A stretch of 64,000 nucleotides of DNA from Hetaerina americana (Eukaryota > Arthropoda > Insecta > Odonata > Calopterygidae): positions 45,001-109,000 of the forward strand of contig JAKTNV010000174.1 of the NCBI GenBank assembly GCA_022747635.1, in the 5' to 3' direction. A program made the translations under genes and the position numbers. Positions 19,463 to 30,370 of this stretch are shown here, piece after piece (within the stretch, counting starts at the first letter, position 1; each line of letters begins with the position of its first letter). Below the pieces are notes generated by a model. The model made no database searches. It saw nothing but the letters and a program-made list of their open reading frames with translations, and was not told the DNA's origin.

Positions 19463-20859
19463 CTATGGGGGGAAAGCAGCCTCGGAGATGGTTGGAGCTG
19501 TGGGTGCAGTCACCCTGTTGCCAGAGACTAAGCCCTCTCTTTTGGCGCGTATTTTTAGCATGAGTTCTCTATGGACGATACAGCCCCTGTAATTTGCAGT
19601 ATGTGCTCCACCGCAGTTTATACATTTTGCAGGCTCGTTTCTTGATTTTGTGCATTCGCGATAGTGGTGGTTGCCAGCACACTTTACGCAGCGGGGATTT
19701 AGGCCACATGTTTTATGCGTGTGGCCGTAGCGCTGGCATGACATGCACTGGGGGGGCCTACAGGTTGCCGGTAGGGTTCGACGCTCGTACCCAGATGTAG
19801 AAGAGAGGTCGTTTGCATAAAATCTTCGTGCCTCGAAGGATCTTGTAGGCGAACTTGAAACAATGGCAGTTCCTTTGGGGGGATAGGAGGAAGTTCAGCA
19901 GTGGGATTTTCTGAGCGGATCACATTTCTCTCTGCCTCTTTAATGGGGGAAGGGCATGTAGTCTTTAGCTGGACGACTTGGTCAGTAGGAAAGCCGATAT
20001 CCGCTAAAGCTTCTTCGATGCTCGCCACTGGGGTGTTTGATGGGAGGCCCCGAAGAACGAAGTGGCGTTTCTTATCACACTTGAGTTGATAAGTGTAATG
20101 CTCCCAACCTTTTGATCTAAGGAGGGAGGTGGCTGCACGGAAATCAGAAACAGTTTGGCAGTTTAATCGTATTTCATTACGGACTAGGGTGGCCACTGGA
20201 GGGAGGACACATGCCGAACGAAGGGAGTCGTATTTCTCTTGCCAGTTTCGGATATCTTTAAGGTATATAGGGGGAAGTATCAGCCGCGACTGAGGTTCGG
20301 AGGGTTCATCCTCCATCACGGCTGGGGTTTGGTCAGCTTCCGTCTCGCTTTCGGGCGTGGACAGGGGAGTGAAACGGTTAGCGGTTGGGGTGAGGCGTAC
20401 TTCGTCATTTAAGGAGGGTTTTGCCTTCCGCTTGGACACCACAGTGGTGTATTCTGAATCGGCGGGGGCAGTGCGCTTTGAAGAGCTTTGAGTGGTTGAG
20501 GCGGCAGGTATGGAGGCTGGGAATTGCACCCCATAAGTGGAAAGGATGGATTGTAAACGGGGGTCTGCCAAAGCTTTGGAGGAGATGGGGATGGATACCG
20601 TCTGAGCGGTTGATGAGGTGGCAGGAAACAGATTAAGAATGGTTTGGAGCGCAGAGTTTTGGTTAGAAGACGAAGGAGTGTCAGGGCGTAGCTTTAGCTG
20701 AGTATTTTGGTCAGCGGGAGTCGGAGTAGTAGCTTTGGGATCCATTTTGGTGGATTCCGGCCCGGGAGGGCCCAAGGTAAAATTTAAAAGTTGTTTAAAG
20801 GGCGATTTTGTAGCATATAATACGCTATATAGACCGGAGATTTCAACGGGCGCACCCAC
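19463..20859 (-). pseudogene. Jockey-2 ORF1: gag-like protein with one frameshift
   Basis: The likely start is the Met at 20745 (AAAATGGAT context); the frame is open 38 codons further upstream. Residues include a Thr/Pro/Ser-rich N-terminus and a PRE_C2HC region (FVLRGLPSNTPVASIEEAL). A frameshift near 19740-19750 precedes three zinc knuckles (CQRYGHTHKTC, CVKCAGNHHYREC, CINCGGAHTANYRGC), the first lacking its lead Cys in the second frame. A TAG at 19463-19465 ends it, but a Pro/Leu-rich reading continues after, so this stop may also be premature. It would bind RNA with ORF2 in one particle. Confidence 0.85.
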
Positions 20860-21884
20860 CTGTTGATCGCTCTGGAGATTTCAACGGGGGGGCTTTGAGA
20901 GTAGTTCGGGTGGCCGACACTCGTGTCGCCACCCGCAACGTCTTTTAAGGAAAGGGCCGTAACTCGAGAACGGTAAGAGATAGCTCAAATCTGAGAAAAG
21001 ATTTGAGTCCGAATTGGGGGGGAGGGTGGATCATACGCCCCCGCTACCGATTGGGACCCTAATGGAGGGGGTAGGTTGCGTTTCAGAAACGTCTTAAGAA
21101 AATGGAAAAACTGGTTTAACTGCGTAGTACGTGGCTTGGCTCTACAGATGGCGCCACCGACAACGTCTTAAACGAAATATGGCCTCTATCTCCTTAACCG
21201 TTGGACTTAGAGCAAAACGGACAAAAGATTTGAGTTCAAAATGGGGGAAAGGGGGACTAACAAAACTTTCCACCCAAAGAGACCAATTTGAAGGGGGGGG
21301 GGTTTTAGATAAAGGAAAAATAATATGAGTAAGCACTATGTAGTACTATGTATCAAGGTTGGGGGAGAGTAAGATTGGGTTTGTGTTGGTAGTGGTGTGT
21401 GAGGCGACTTGAGCCGACATAATGGAGGGGAGAGGAAAGTAGGGGGACGCCAAAGACACCCCTGCCGATCCGCAAAGCGGGCACAGCAGGTCCGTGCCAA
21501 GTCGCCTTCCCGCCCTAGCACTAAGAAGTGGACCCGCCCGGGTCCCAATGGAGTGCAATGGGAGTAAACTCCCTTCCAGAGGTAACCGGACGAGATGACC
21601 TAAAGGGGACACAGCACGAGCGCCTCCGGAGGGTGAGAAGGAGGGACAAGTTAGCCTCCCCCCACCGGAGCTACGGCTGAGAAGGACTCAAGTCGCCTAT
21701 GTGTAAGTGTGTGTAAGTGTAACTATGGCTATGGCTGAGTTGACGCAAGCGTGCAGACTCGATGGAAGTTTTGACTGGCCAACACCAGAAGGTTTTGCAG
21801 CGTCGATGGCAGCGGCCTCGTGGACTGGCTGAAGAGCTCCAGCACGGAACGATGTTCTCTCGACGAGATTAGGCAGCAGAATGG
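20860..21884 (-). promoter_or_regulatory. Jockey-2 5' UTR with internal repeats
   Basis: About 1 kb upstream of ORF1 inside the element. Two related segments (around 20910-21030 and 21140-21270) share a CGCCACC-GACAACGTCTT-like stretch and an AAAAGATTTGAGT stretch followed by a G-rich run. Jockey-type elements carry internal promoters in this region. Which bases act as the promoter cannot be told from sequence alone. Confidence 0.5.
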
Positions 21885-23165
21885 ACCAGCGTAACATAAA
21901 CAATGAGCATTATAAAAACAATAGGAACTTACGGTTGCCGCCTATTCTTAACATGCAACTCGTGTTGCTGCGCAACTTGGTACTTACGCCCAGGTAGTCA
22001 AAAAAGGTTACTTCGAAGTGGGTTGGCCCCTATAAGGTAGTCAAAGTTAGAAGTAAGGCGACCTGTGACATTGAGAATATCTGGGACGGGAGGATTCTGA
22101 CAGCGCACCACAGGAATTTGCTTCCACAACCACCAGAGCCCGAACCGCCACCTAATTACGCACAAGCAGGACGCGTGATTGACGAGTTCGAGACTGAGCA
22201 AGGCGCCCAGACCAACCATAATCAAGTCCACATTCCGCAGCCAGATAAAATCACCAATGGTTCACCAACCGAACCTCTTCAAGGGCAAAATCTCCAAAAT
22301 CATCCTCCATCGTCAGGAAAAGTTTATGACTTGCGGCCCCTGCCCGGGAGGATACGCTCTTAATTCACCCTACTTCCCTCCCTTGTATCTGCCTATTAGG
22401 TATGGCCCGAGTAATAGCAGTAAGACAATTGCTACGGAGAAAGAAGGTAGCAAGGAAGATCAAAGAATTGTTTGGCGAGACACCTCCAATCTACGACCGC
22501 CTTCCGGCGGCCGATGGCCACTCCTAGTGGCATGAAAGCCCACCTCTTTCGCCTCCAGCCCAGGCCGATTGACCACCGCCCACACCGGGTCGCTTCCCTT
22601 CTCCCGTGCGACAACACCTGGGTGGCGGTGATGAGTATTGGAGTGCCTTCCGGTATCTACAGCATGGGGAAGGGCAACGCAGCCAGCCAATGTATTCCGC
22701 AGGAGATGGAGAGGGTCTAGCTCCAGCGTCACCAACCCAGGGAAGAAACTACTCCTGGTGGATGAAACCCCACCGTTTTCGCCTCCAGCCCAGGCGGATG
22801 GACCGCCACCCACGCCGGGTCGCAGTCTCTCAACACCGGAGATCCCGCCCAACGAAGAGAGAGGAGGGGATTCCTCTCCTGCCTCCTCACCCTTCGACGG
22901 ACAAAGCAGTCCACCAACCGCTGTCGTGGAAGCCGGTGAATACTTCACAAACTCCAACTTGCCCCCCCTCCCCATTGTGTTCAAAACTGCAGTTTCAAAT
23001 TTAACATTGGAAGATTCAGCGCCTCGTCCCCCAGCCGAAATTGAAAAAAGGAGGGAATACCCCCCGTCGCGGAAAGAGCATAAGCGTAGGCGACATATTC
23101 TCAATAAAAGACGGAAAAGACAATTAATCCAACAAAATAGAGGAGATCGCGAGATCGCCATGTGA
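21885..23165 (+). pseudogene. Gypsy-1 integrase C-terminus (GPY/F domain) and Pro-rich tail
   Basis: After the Jockey-2 insertion the integrase resumes. KKVTSKWVGPYKVVKV at about 22000-22050 is a GPY/F domain, a chromatin- or DNA-contacting module at the C-terminus of many Gypsy integrases. A Pro/Glu-rich tail follows (22118-22363), then a second open stretch (22638-23165) ending in a Lys/Arg-rich segment. Frameshifts lie between these parts, and a stop occurs just before the GPY/F block. Its end overlaps the start of env. Confidence 0.78.
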
Positions 23166-24940
23166 GCTCTGCGACCGCATTAACTATGTATTCTAATCTA
23201 ACCTTTAATTTACTCCTTATAGAAACCATGGACCTCCTTACCGTACAGAATGTGTGTCTAGTGACAATAGGACTGTTGAGTGGAGCAAACACCTCTGGTC
23301 TGCTTTTCGTCCCGAAAGGACAATTGTACTTCATAGTGAGTGAATGGATAGTGAACATAGACCTTCACATACCTCAGCTAACAGCTGCAGTGGACATAGT
23401 TAAACGACAGAACACCCAATTCCATGAGATTAATTTAAAATTAACAGCACAACCAAACGCGAGCATGTTTTTTCACTTTGCTAACATCTCTTTTCTAATA
23501 TGATTTGCTATATCTAACAAAGTGTACGGTTCAACTTAAACAATTTGGAAAGGCAATTAGAAATGTTAATTGGAGCCACCGAAGCAACTCGTAAGGGCAG
23601 AGGATTGTTTGACGTGGTCGGTTACGGACTGCATTACTTTACAGGCACGGCGACCGACCATCAGATAAAAACATTAGATAAGAAAATAGAAGGGTTATCC
23701 ATTCGCACCGAGCATGCCCTAAATGCGCGATATACATTTCTGTCAAACGCATCCAATACACTTAAAAGACATGATTTCTTCGACAGGGAAAGCCCTAGAA
23801 CTCATGCAAAAAAAATATATAGAAAAGAGTATCAAAGCATATACTGAGACTATAGCTTCAACAAAATACGCTTTTAAAGTCTTCAGCTACAGCCATACCG
23901 CTTTTATTGCCCTCACTCGCCACATCGCTGAACTGCAACATGAGATAGACCTTGTCAAGGCTAAAGTGCGACTCGCCGAGGCTGGGAAGTTCATTCCTTC
24001 CCTACTCCCTCCCAGCCAGTTCCAGGGTATCCTGAAAAGTATTTCCGGAGCGCTGCTGCCCGATTGGTCACTCCCCCGCGATCTGGACCACAAAATCGCG
24101 ATCATGTACGACATTGCTAGCGTGAGAGTGATCCGGCGGATGGGCGACATCAAATTACTCATAATACTGCCGTTGACGCAAAAGGGAATGAGTTTCAAGG
24201 TGTTGCGAGCGCTACCTTTCCCGACCACCGATGGTGGGAATAAATCTGTCCTCATACAGCCTGACTCGCCTTATCTGGCCGTCTCAACGGAACAGAGCAA
24301 CTTTGTACTCTTACCCTACGACTACTCACAGCAATGTAGAACTGAAAGCATGATCTTGTGTCCTCAGGCTTACCCAATACTAACTCCAAACTCCCGCTCC
24401 TGTAACATTGCCGTTTTTCTCCGGAAAACAAAACTCATAAAGCAGAACTTCCAGATAGGATTAGCTCAGTCTCCATTTGCAATGTTTATAAAGGGCGAAA
24501 CGCCTGGAAAGTGGCGCTTTAACCTCAGTAGCGTCACCGAATTAACTATCGACTGCCCTCAAAAATACTCCAAGTTATCCATCAGTAAGCAAGGCACCCT
24601 AACTCTTGCATCTGGGTGTTCGACCAGCGATGGAGTAAATTACATACCCGCCTTAACTGAATCCCAAAGTGTAAGAACTTCCTTGCAAACAAATATTTCC
24701 ACTGCCAATGATAAATGAAAGTGTTATTGATGACCGATACCTGAACCTGGCAAGTAACGACGCCAACCTTGAGCACTTCTTAAAGTCGATCGCAAAATAT
24801 AATACTCATGACGTACCCACCGTATCCCTGTCCGATATAGAAAGAAACGTTAATTCCCTGTCCCCCCTGGGTTTGGACATAAAGCGCGCTCATTATGTAG
24901 GAATCTCGTCTTTTGTGGTGCTCTTGAGCTCTACCGGATA
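23162..24940 (+). pseudogene. Gypsy-1 env-like glycoprotein (baculovirus F-protein type), broken
   Basis: Three frames together make one envelope-like protein: an N-terminal part 23162-23503 (stop at the end), a middle part 23545-23760 with a basic RKGR site followed by a Gly-rich hydrophobic segment (the expected cleavage site and fusion peptide), and a long C-terminal part to 24718 with paired Cys residues and a heptad-like helix. A further frame carries a hydrophobic segment near 24895-24940 that could be the membrane anchor. Errantivirus env proteins have this order. At least three breaks make it non-functional. It is described here only as a decayed gene. Confidence 0.8.
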
Positions 24941-25196
24941 CGCTGCAAAATGCTTTTCCTGTGGGTGCGCGGGCCACATAGCTCGCGATTGTAGCTCTAA
25001 AACTCGAGCTTGTTTTAACTGCGGAGCAAGGAGACATATTTCCCGAGACTGTCCCCCGCTATGCATCGGAATATGTAAGGAAGTTGGCCACCTTCCAATT
25101 AATTGTCCAGAGCGCTCAAACCGAATGGCCACGGGAAACGGGATGACCGCGACCAGCGGGTTGGGGAAGACCTCATCCTATCCATCACTCCAGTGA
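24708..25196 (+). other. Chimeric frame: env end fused to gag zinc knuckles
   Basis: A single 162-codon frame whose first ~75 residues are the end of env (including the hydrophobic anchor) and whose remainder is two CCHC knuckles, CFSCGCAGHIARDC and CFNCGARRHISRDC, plus a third partial one (CKEVGHLPINC). In intact elements these are kilobases apart with an LTR between. The join near 24945 therefore marks a deletion or recombination between two elements that happened to stay in frame. Confidence 0.75.
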
Positions 25197-26320
25197 AAGG
25201 AATGACGATAAGCGTGCAGATTATAGGAAAATTACGTCACTACGTTGTAGACACAGGCGCGGCGGTCACGATACTTCACGAAAGAGTGTTCCTTTTAGAT
25301 ACATTAGGTATTGCCCCGTACGACCGCGCGTGAGTGAGAAGCGCCTCAGGTCATGTATTGATGACAAACGGTAAGAGTCGCGTACCTCTCTGTATAGACA
25401 ATCGTGTTTACCCTCATGATGCTTTAGTAATAAATCTAGGGGACACACTCAATGAAGGCATATTTGGCTTGGATTTTATGAAAAAGTATCGTAGCTTGAT
25501 TTATTTTGAGAACAAGACCATTAAATTTGAACCTGACCACATGATGTCTTTAGAATCTGTTTGCAGTAAAGGTGAGGAAGAAGATCTCATTTCGTGCGAG
25601 AATCCCCCATTAGTACCCTGCGAAGAGGTCGACACAGTGCAACACTGTTTCATAAACTGAATGACTCGTGGAGAATAGCGATGGGACGGGTTCAAGGAGT
25701 TCCCATTAGTCCGGCTACTTTTACGATGAGGAAAATGTGCTATAGAAAGTTGACCCATCGAAGATTGAACCAAATTTTATAATATGTGCACCCAAAAATA
25801 TGCGGAAATTCATTTTGACTCGTTGCCAGAATAATCCCCTATCAGGAATCATCGCGGAATCAAGAAAATGGTGAAAATCGTCCAGCGACACTTCAGCTGG
25901 AAAGGCTGTTATTCGGACACCCTCCAGTACGTTCAGCATTGCATCGAATGCCAAAAGAGCAAATTACGCGTGAATAATATTCCATTACAGCCACTGGTTG
26001 AAGCCGCCTACCCAATTTAGAAATTAGTTTTGGATATTGTTGGACCACTACCCCTATCCCTCCGAGTTAACCGATGTCATTTAACTCGCCAAGATTATTT
26101 CACAAGATATCATGAAGCCTTTACGATTCCAGATCAATCGGCCAAAACAGTAGCAGGATTTTTTTTTTCGAGCACATAATTTGCCGTCACGGTGTGCTTA
26201 AATTTTTACTGGCAGACAGAGATGCAAACTTCACTTCGGAACTAATGAAAAACGTTTGCAGGGAACTGAAAATAAAATCTATCTTCACTTTTCTCCATAT
26301 ATCCCCGCCTCAAATGGTCG
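24945..26320 (+). pseudogene. Gypsy-3 remnant: nucleocapsid, protease, RT scrap, integrase
   Basis: Same family as Gypsy-1 by its motifs. After the knuckles come a protease with an intact VVDTGAAVTIL (about 25240-25280), a stop at 25331, and GIFGLDFMKKY. Only a scrap of RT is left (around 25690-25730, parallel to MAFGLSNAPSTF). Integrase follows (25860-26320) with paired Cys (HCIECQKSK), LVLDIVGPL, ICRHGV and LADRDANFTSEL, with frameshifts and a poly(T) run at 26160. It ends at a junction with Jockey-like sequence near 26325 at a short shared stretch (GCATAATTACGAAAC in the units). Confidence 0.82.
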
Positions 26321-26327
26321 TCTAGGG

Positions 26328-27700
26328 CATGCATAATTACGAAACTTCTCTCTCCTACTGACAATAAAACCCCTATTATTATCATAACCAATGACCTTAT
26401 ACCAGCCCTTCTTCAACTTGTAAATGGTGCCTAATTTAAAAATAAACAACCACTTCCTTAAAACTCTATTAGTGAATAAATTATATAAAAAACAAAAAAC
26501 AAAAGCTGGAAAAAGCACTACAACAAAAAGGCGAACCATTCATAAGCTGGATGTAGTTCTTTTATCCGCAGATATCGCATTCCAAATCCTTAACCTTGAT
26601 AACTCAGCCTCGGACCTCTGCCCCATATTTTACTGCGTTCCTTGATCAGACCTGAGCAAACTGGCATCCGCCGTTGCCATTCCATGACTCAGCAAATAAC
26701 AAGATTGGTTAAACTGATCACTTTCGGCTTCCACATCCACAAGCACACCTCAGTAGTCTTCCTTGATCTCTAAAGAGCTTTTGACAAGTTCTGGCGAACT
26801 GGTTTAATACATAAACTGCTTAAAACCGACATATCAGTATATCTAATTAAGACCATCCCCTCCTTTCTTTCAAACCGCACATTCTTTTTAGCCCTTACCA
26901 ATGCCAAATCAACTACCCGGTCCATATCCGCAGGCTTTCCTCAAGGATCAATTTTGTCACTCGTCCTATTCAACCTCTACATTAAAGACCTCCCCTCCGA
27001 CCCAAAAGCTACCGCTATGAGGATGACTCAGCTAGAGCGTCAACTTTCTTTGACCCAAATCATGCCGCAAAAAATGTCCAAGAACAACTTAAGAGCATAG
27101 CAGAGTGGATGACCAATTGGAAACTAACCATTAACACCACAAAATGCGTAAATGTAAACTACGCCAGAAAATGTAAGAATCCTCACATCACTCCTATCCA
27201 CTATGGCAGGGAAATAATCCCCCAGGCATCATCGGCTAAATTTCTTGGTGTACAAATGGACAGTAAACTCACTTGTCAAGCACACACTCAATATGCACTC
27301 AACAAGGCCAATTCAGCCGCTTTCTTATCCTATCCCCTCATAAAAGGCACCATTCCCCTCCGTCTTTTCACCAAGGTACTGTTATTTAAATCTCTGATAC
27401 CACCTATCTGAAGGCTACCCAGCCTGGTGTTCAATAGCCGCAACCAAATTGAAGAAAATGACACGCTTCCAAAATAATAGTCTACGAACCCTTGCCTACG
27501 ACGCCTGGTTGGTAAGAAACTCAGATATTCACACTGATCTAAAAATACCGGACCTTCCAACATATCTAAGCGACCTAGCCACGTCATTTCAACAAGCAAT
27601 AGGAAATACTGGCAACCCATTATTAGAAACTTTATGAGATTACCCTGATAATCCCCATATCAGATACAATTGTGCTAAAGCAAGCATAAATGGGCAGTCA
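26328..27700 (+). pseudogene. Jockey-like remnant, independent copy with two deletions
   Basis: Resembles the Jockey-like part of the tandem unit (compare 57260-59110) but has lost ~100 bp at 26550 and ~900 bp at 26643. It continues beyond the point where the unit copies switch to RTE sequence. 27109-27411 reads TINTTKCVNVNYARK, then SAKFLGVQMDSKLTC, and 27449-27637 reads ITR-like C-terminal sequence (SDIHTDLKIP, GNPLLETL), parallel to the end of the protein at 16511-19198. This copy shows what the original Jockey-like 3' end looked like. Confidence 0.78.
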
Positions 27701-28589
27701 TAATCTCCAAATATAATACTGTCACAAACTGCAATAAAATATACTCACTAGCTTAACTTTGCCCATAAACCACTTATATCCTACGACCATTGATCAGCAT
27801 AGCTGGATATTGGTATAACAAGCACCTAACGGCACAGTCCATAAGCATCGATTGGTCGGTCGGTAGCAGGACCCCCATTCTTCTTTCGCATCAACAACGA
27901 CCAAGGAAAAAACGTGGAAAAAGTGAAAGAAATTGTTTACGATTTAATCAGCATAATCAAAATATTCAGAGAGAAAACGATTGAAGATGTATGGCATGTC
28001 GCAATTGGCTCATTCTAATTAAATTATTTTTATATAGAATGTTTTGTGTATTAAAAGCGAGAGAAACAGCAACATTTCTTCATAATTTTTGAATTTTGAA
28101 ATACAAACAAAGCGGCAAATGAAAGTTGCTCAGGATCAGTCACACGCAAATGAAGTCATCGACGATTTATAATTATTAATTCATGTTGAAAAACAGGATG
28201 ACGAAATCGTATGGCGATTAAAATGATATGACGTGGAAACAGAAGGCATGATTTATGAATTCTTTTAACCATATTTTTAAAACACACGAAAATCTCCTCC
28301 TGTTTATAAAATCACATGTCTGTTCTTAGCGGCTGTGACATGCTTGGAAATGGCACCTCGCTTCTTTTCCATTCTTTTTGCTTGTTCCATCCCTTTTGGC
28401 ACAACAAACTGCACACATCCTACAAAGCTTTTCCTTCTTCTCTGTAGGTGGAATATACCTGGGAAATTGTTACTTACATAGAGGATCAAGGATTTGGTTC
28501 TACTGAAGGCCTTCCCCCCTCACATGTTATATCATATGCAATGTACCCCTCAGTTACATCTTCAACTACTTTGATATATTTTCTACGCT
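27701..28589. other. AT-rich interval, no recognised gene
   Basis: No domain was recognised. One short frame without an ATG (about 27840-28017, plus) stays open for 58 codons, has a lysine- and acid-rich sequence, and is preceded by a splice-acceptor-like GTAGCAG. It could be chance. The rest is AT-rich with stops in all frames. Confidence 0.5.
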
Positions 28590-29230
28590 TAGATTGGTAC
28601 TCCAGTCAATTCAAGCAGAGTTTATCATCAGAACAAATTAAAAGACAACTATCTCAGCAGCTGGTAATCTTGTCGTGATTGTAATTAGGTGTTTTCCAGA
28701 ACTTAAAAGGGATATGTTTCATAAAAGATATCACCAGTCCATTCTTTCCATGTGTGGCGTAAATAGGAAGAAGTTCAAATACACATAAATAACCTTAAAA
28801 TAGACAATGAGACAGTTCACCTCAAAGAGGAGATGTATTCTTCCAAACAGTGCAATACAACTTTTGGCTACGGTAGATCCTTTAATGTCACCCATTAATT
28901 CACAATGCAATCAAATAATTTGTGCGTTCTGAATCTGAGAATGAATACTATATAGCCTTAATGAACGTGTATTGTGTATTTCTGAAGGTAAGCACAGTAT
29001 GCTCAAAGGCATTAGCGATAAGTGAAATTTAAAATGTGACAGAACAATCTAATACATTACTTGAGAATTAAGTTTGTTTGGTTTGAACATTTGGTGACGA
29101 CGTCACCATGGCAATAGTAACAAAGAAGTGAAGAACGAAAGGTGTCAAATTGGAGTTCGGATCCAGTCTTATTTCATTAATGAAATACAGTATGCTCTTT
29201 AGAGTTATTTGCTCTTAATATATTCGTTTA
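28590..29230 (+). repeat. Divergent relative of the tandem-unit tail
   Basis: Shares long imperfect stretches with 51000-51430 and 61620-62060: CAGTCAATTCAAGCAGAG, TATCTCAGCAGC, GTAATTAGGTGTT, CCATTCTTTCCA, then ATTTGGTGACG near 29090 and AGTATGCTCT near 29190. Its middle is unrelated or very diverged. It marks an older dispersed repeat that was later captured in the tandem unit. Confidence 0.65.
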
Positions 29231-29397
29231 TAATGTAAAAATAGTAAAACAATGTTGTTTGAGAAAATATTTGATTTTAAAATTATTTCTATTCGGTTCA
29301 AATCATTAGAAGTCAGATTAATTAATATTTTAAACAACAGAGCTCATTATACTTGAACGAAATTCTAGATGGTAACTTTGCAAAAATTAATATCTAT
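29231..29397. other. AT-rich flank of Gypsy-2 LTR
   Basis: Short AT-rich interval with no recognised feature; the LTR begins at 29398. Confidence 0.5.
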
Positions 29398-30026
29398 TGT
29401 CGCAAGTATGCGACATGGTACTCCTTCCCTGGCTCCTCCGAATGTCCCACGTGACCAAAGAAAATGTTTCAAAAGTATTCCTCCCCTGAATCCTAAATTG
29501 GGTATAAAAGCCCTGGTCGCCGGGCAAAAAGCAGTCTGTTGGTTATCTGGCGGTGACCGGTAGGGCACGATGCTTCGGCTATGTTGCGCTTGTTGCGACA
29601 GTGTGTCCTATTCCTGACTAAACTTCGGACGAGGGCTCTGCCAAGGTTACGTTCGTTTGACCTAGTCCACCCTGCAATACTCCCTTCCTTTCCGACGGAC
29701 GAGGGCTCCACCTAGGTTATGCGTGTCGTGACCGCGTCCACCCTGCCATACTCCCTTCTTTTCCGACGGAAGAGGGCTCTGCCTAAGTTATGTGTTTCGT
29801 GACCTCGTCCACCCTGCATTTACCCCGTCCCAGGTAATTTTCTGCCATTTTAATTCTGTCCGTACTCGCGTTGGTTTACCGAGGGTCTAGCCAACCATAA
29901 TTTGCTTATACTTATGTAAATGGTGCATTATGACTGATGTTGGGTAATATACGGCTGCTTTGGTAATACTCGGTGTACCTTCCCCGATACCCTTTGTGTC
30001 GCACCATAGAAACCCCTCTTGCGACA
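29398..30026 (+). mobile_element. Gypsy-2 5' LTR (629 bp)
   Basis: Begins TGTCGCAAG and ends CTTGCGACA, a perfect 9-bp terminal inverted repeat. A TATA box (GGTATAAAAG, 29501-29510) lies ~105 bp in. Three ~70-bp tandem repeats occupy 29628-29820 downstream of it. TAT and then TGGTGTCAGG (the primer site) follow the 3' end, as in Gypsy-1. No matching 3' LTR was seen in the window. Confidence 0.85.
29628..29825 (+). repeat. Three ~70-bp tandem repeats in the Gypsy-2 LTR
   Basis: Monomers begin at about 29628, 29698 and 29768, each starting GGACGAGGGCTC (third copy GGAAGAGGGCTC) and each including CCACCCTGC and mostly TCCCTTC-TTTCCGACGGA. They lie downstream of the TATA box, probably in R/U5. 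Such repeats in LTRs often bind regulatory proteins; no such role is shown here. Confidence 0.8.
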
Positions 30027-30029
30027 TAT

Positions 30030-30046
30030 TGGTGTCAGGTGAGGGG
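30030..30046 (+). promoter_or_regulatory. Gypsy-2 primer-binding site
   Basis: TGGTGTCAGGTG begins three bases after the LTR, identical in start and spacing to Gypsy-1. Confidence 0.7.
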
Positions 30047-30370
30047 TTGCACGGTTGGACTAGTGATTTATTCAGTGTATGCGACAGTGTCTCATAGATT
30101 ATCATGTGCCCGTGTACCTCTTTAAATCGGAAGTTCCGTATTTTCTCGGACAGGTGGGATATGCTAATCTGTGCTGATCTAACGAATTATTATTTTAAGA
30201 CACGTGCTATAACCTCATCGCGATTCTCTGCGCGCAATTAAACTAAGCGTCACTTCATCAGGAACCATCAATTAGCCCATTCAGCGCCCACCATGGGTAT
30301 CGGATACACTCGGAGTATGAAAAAATAAATTAATTAAGCGCAGTGAAATTTTAATGTAATTAGCATTGGG

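Larger units (their letters stand above)
16390..21884 (-). mobile_element. Full-length Jockey-clade retrotransposon (Jockey-2)
   Basis: 5,495 bp on the minus strand, bounded by perfect 10-bp target duplications inside the Gypsy integrase. The 5' end (21884 downward) reads TCCATTCTG; a ~1.1-kb 5' UTR, gag-like ORF1 (19463-20745), a 264-bp gap, EN-RT ORF2 (16511-19198) and a ~120-bp 3' UTR follow. There is no poly(A) tail at the 3' end. It is the youngest-looking autonomous element in the window: ORF2 is intact, and ORF1 has one frameshift. Confidence 0.9.

Noticed and set aside
22460..23161. A 233-codon minus-strand frame and other long antisense frames in the Pro-rich pol tail
   Set aside because: They are shadows of the plus-strand Pro/Arg-rich frame; composition alone keeps them open.
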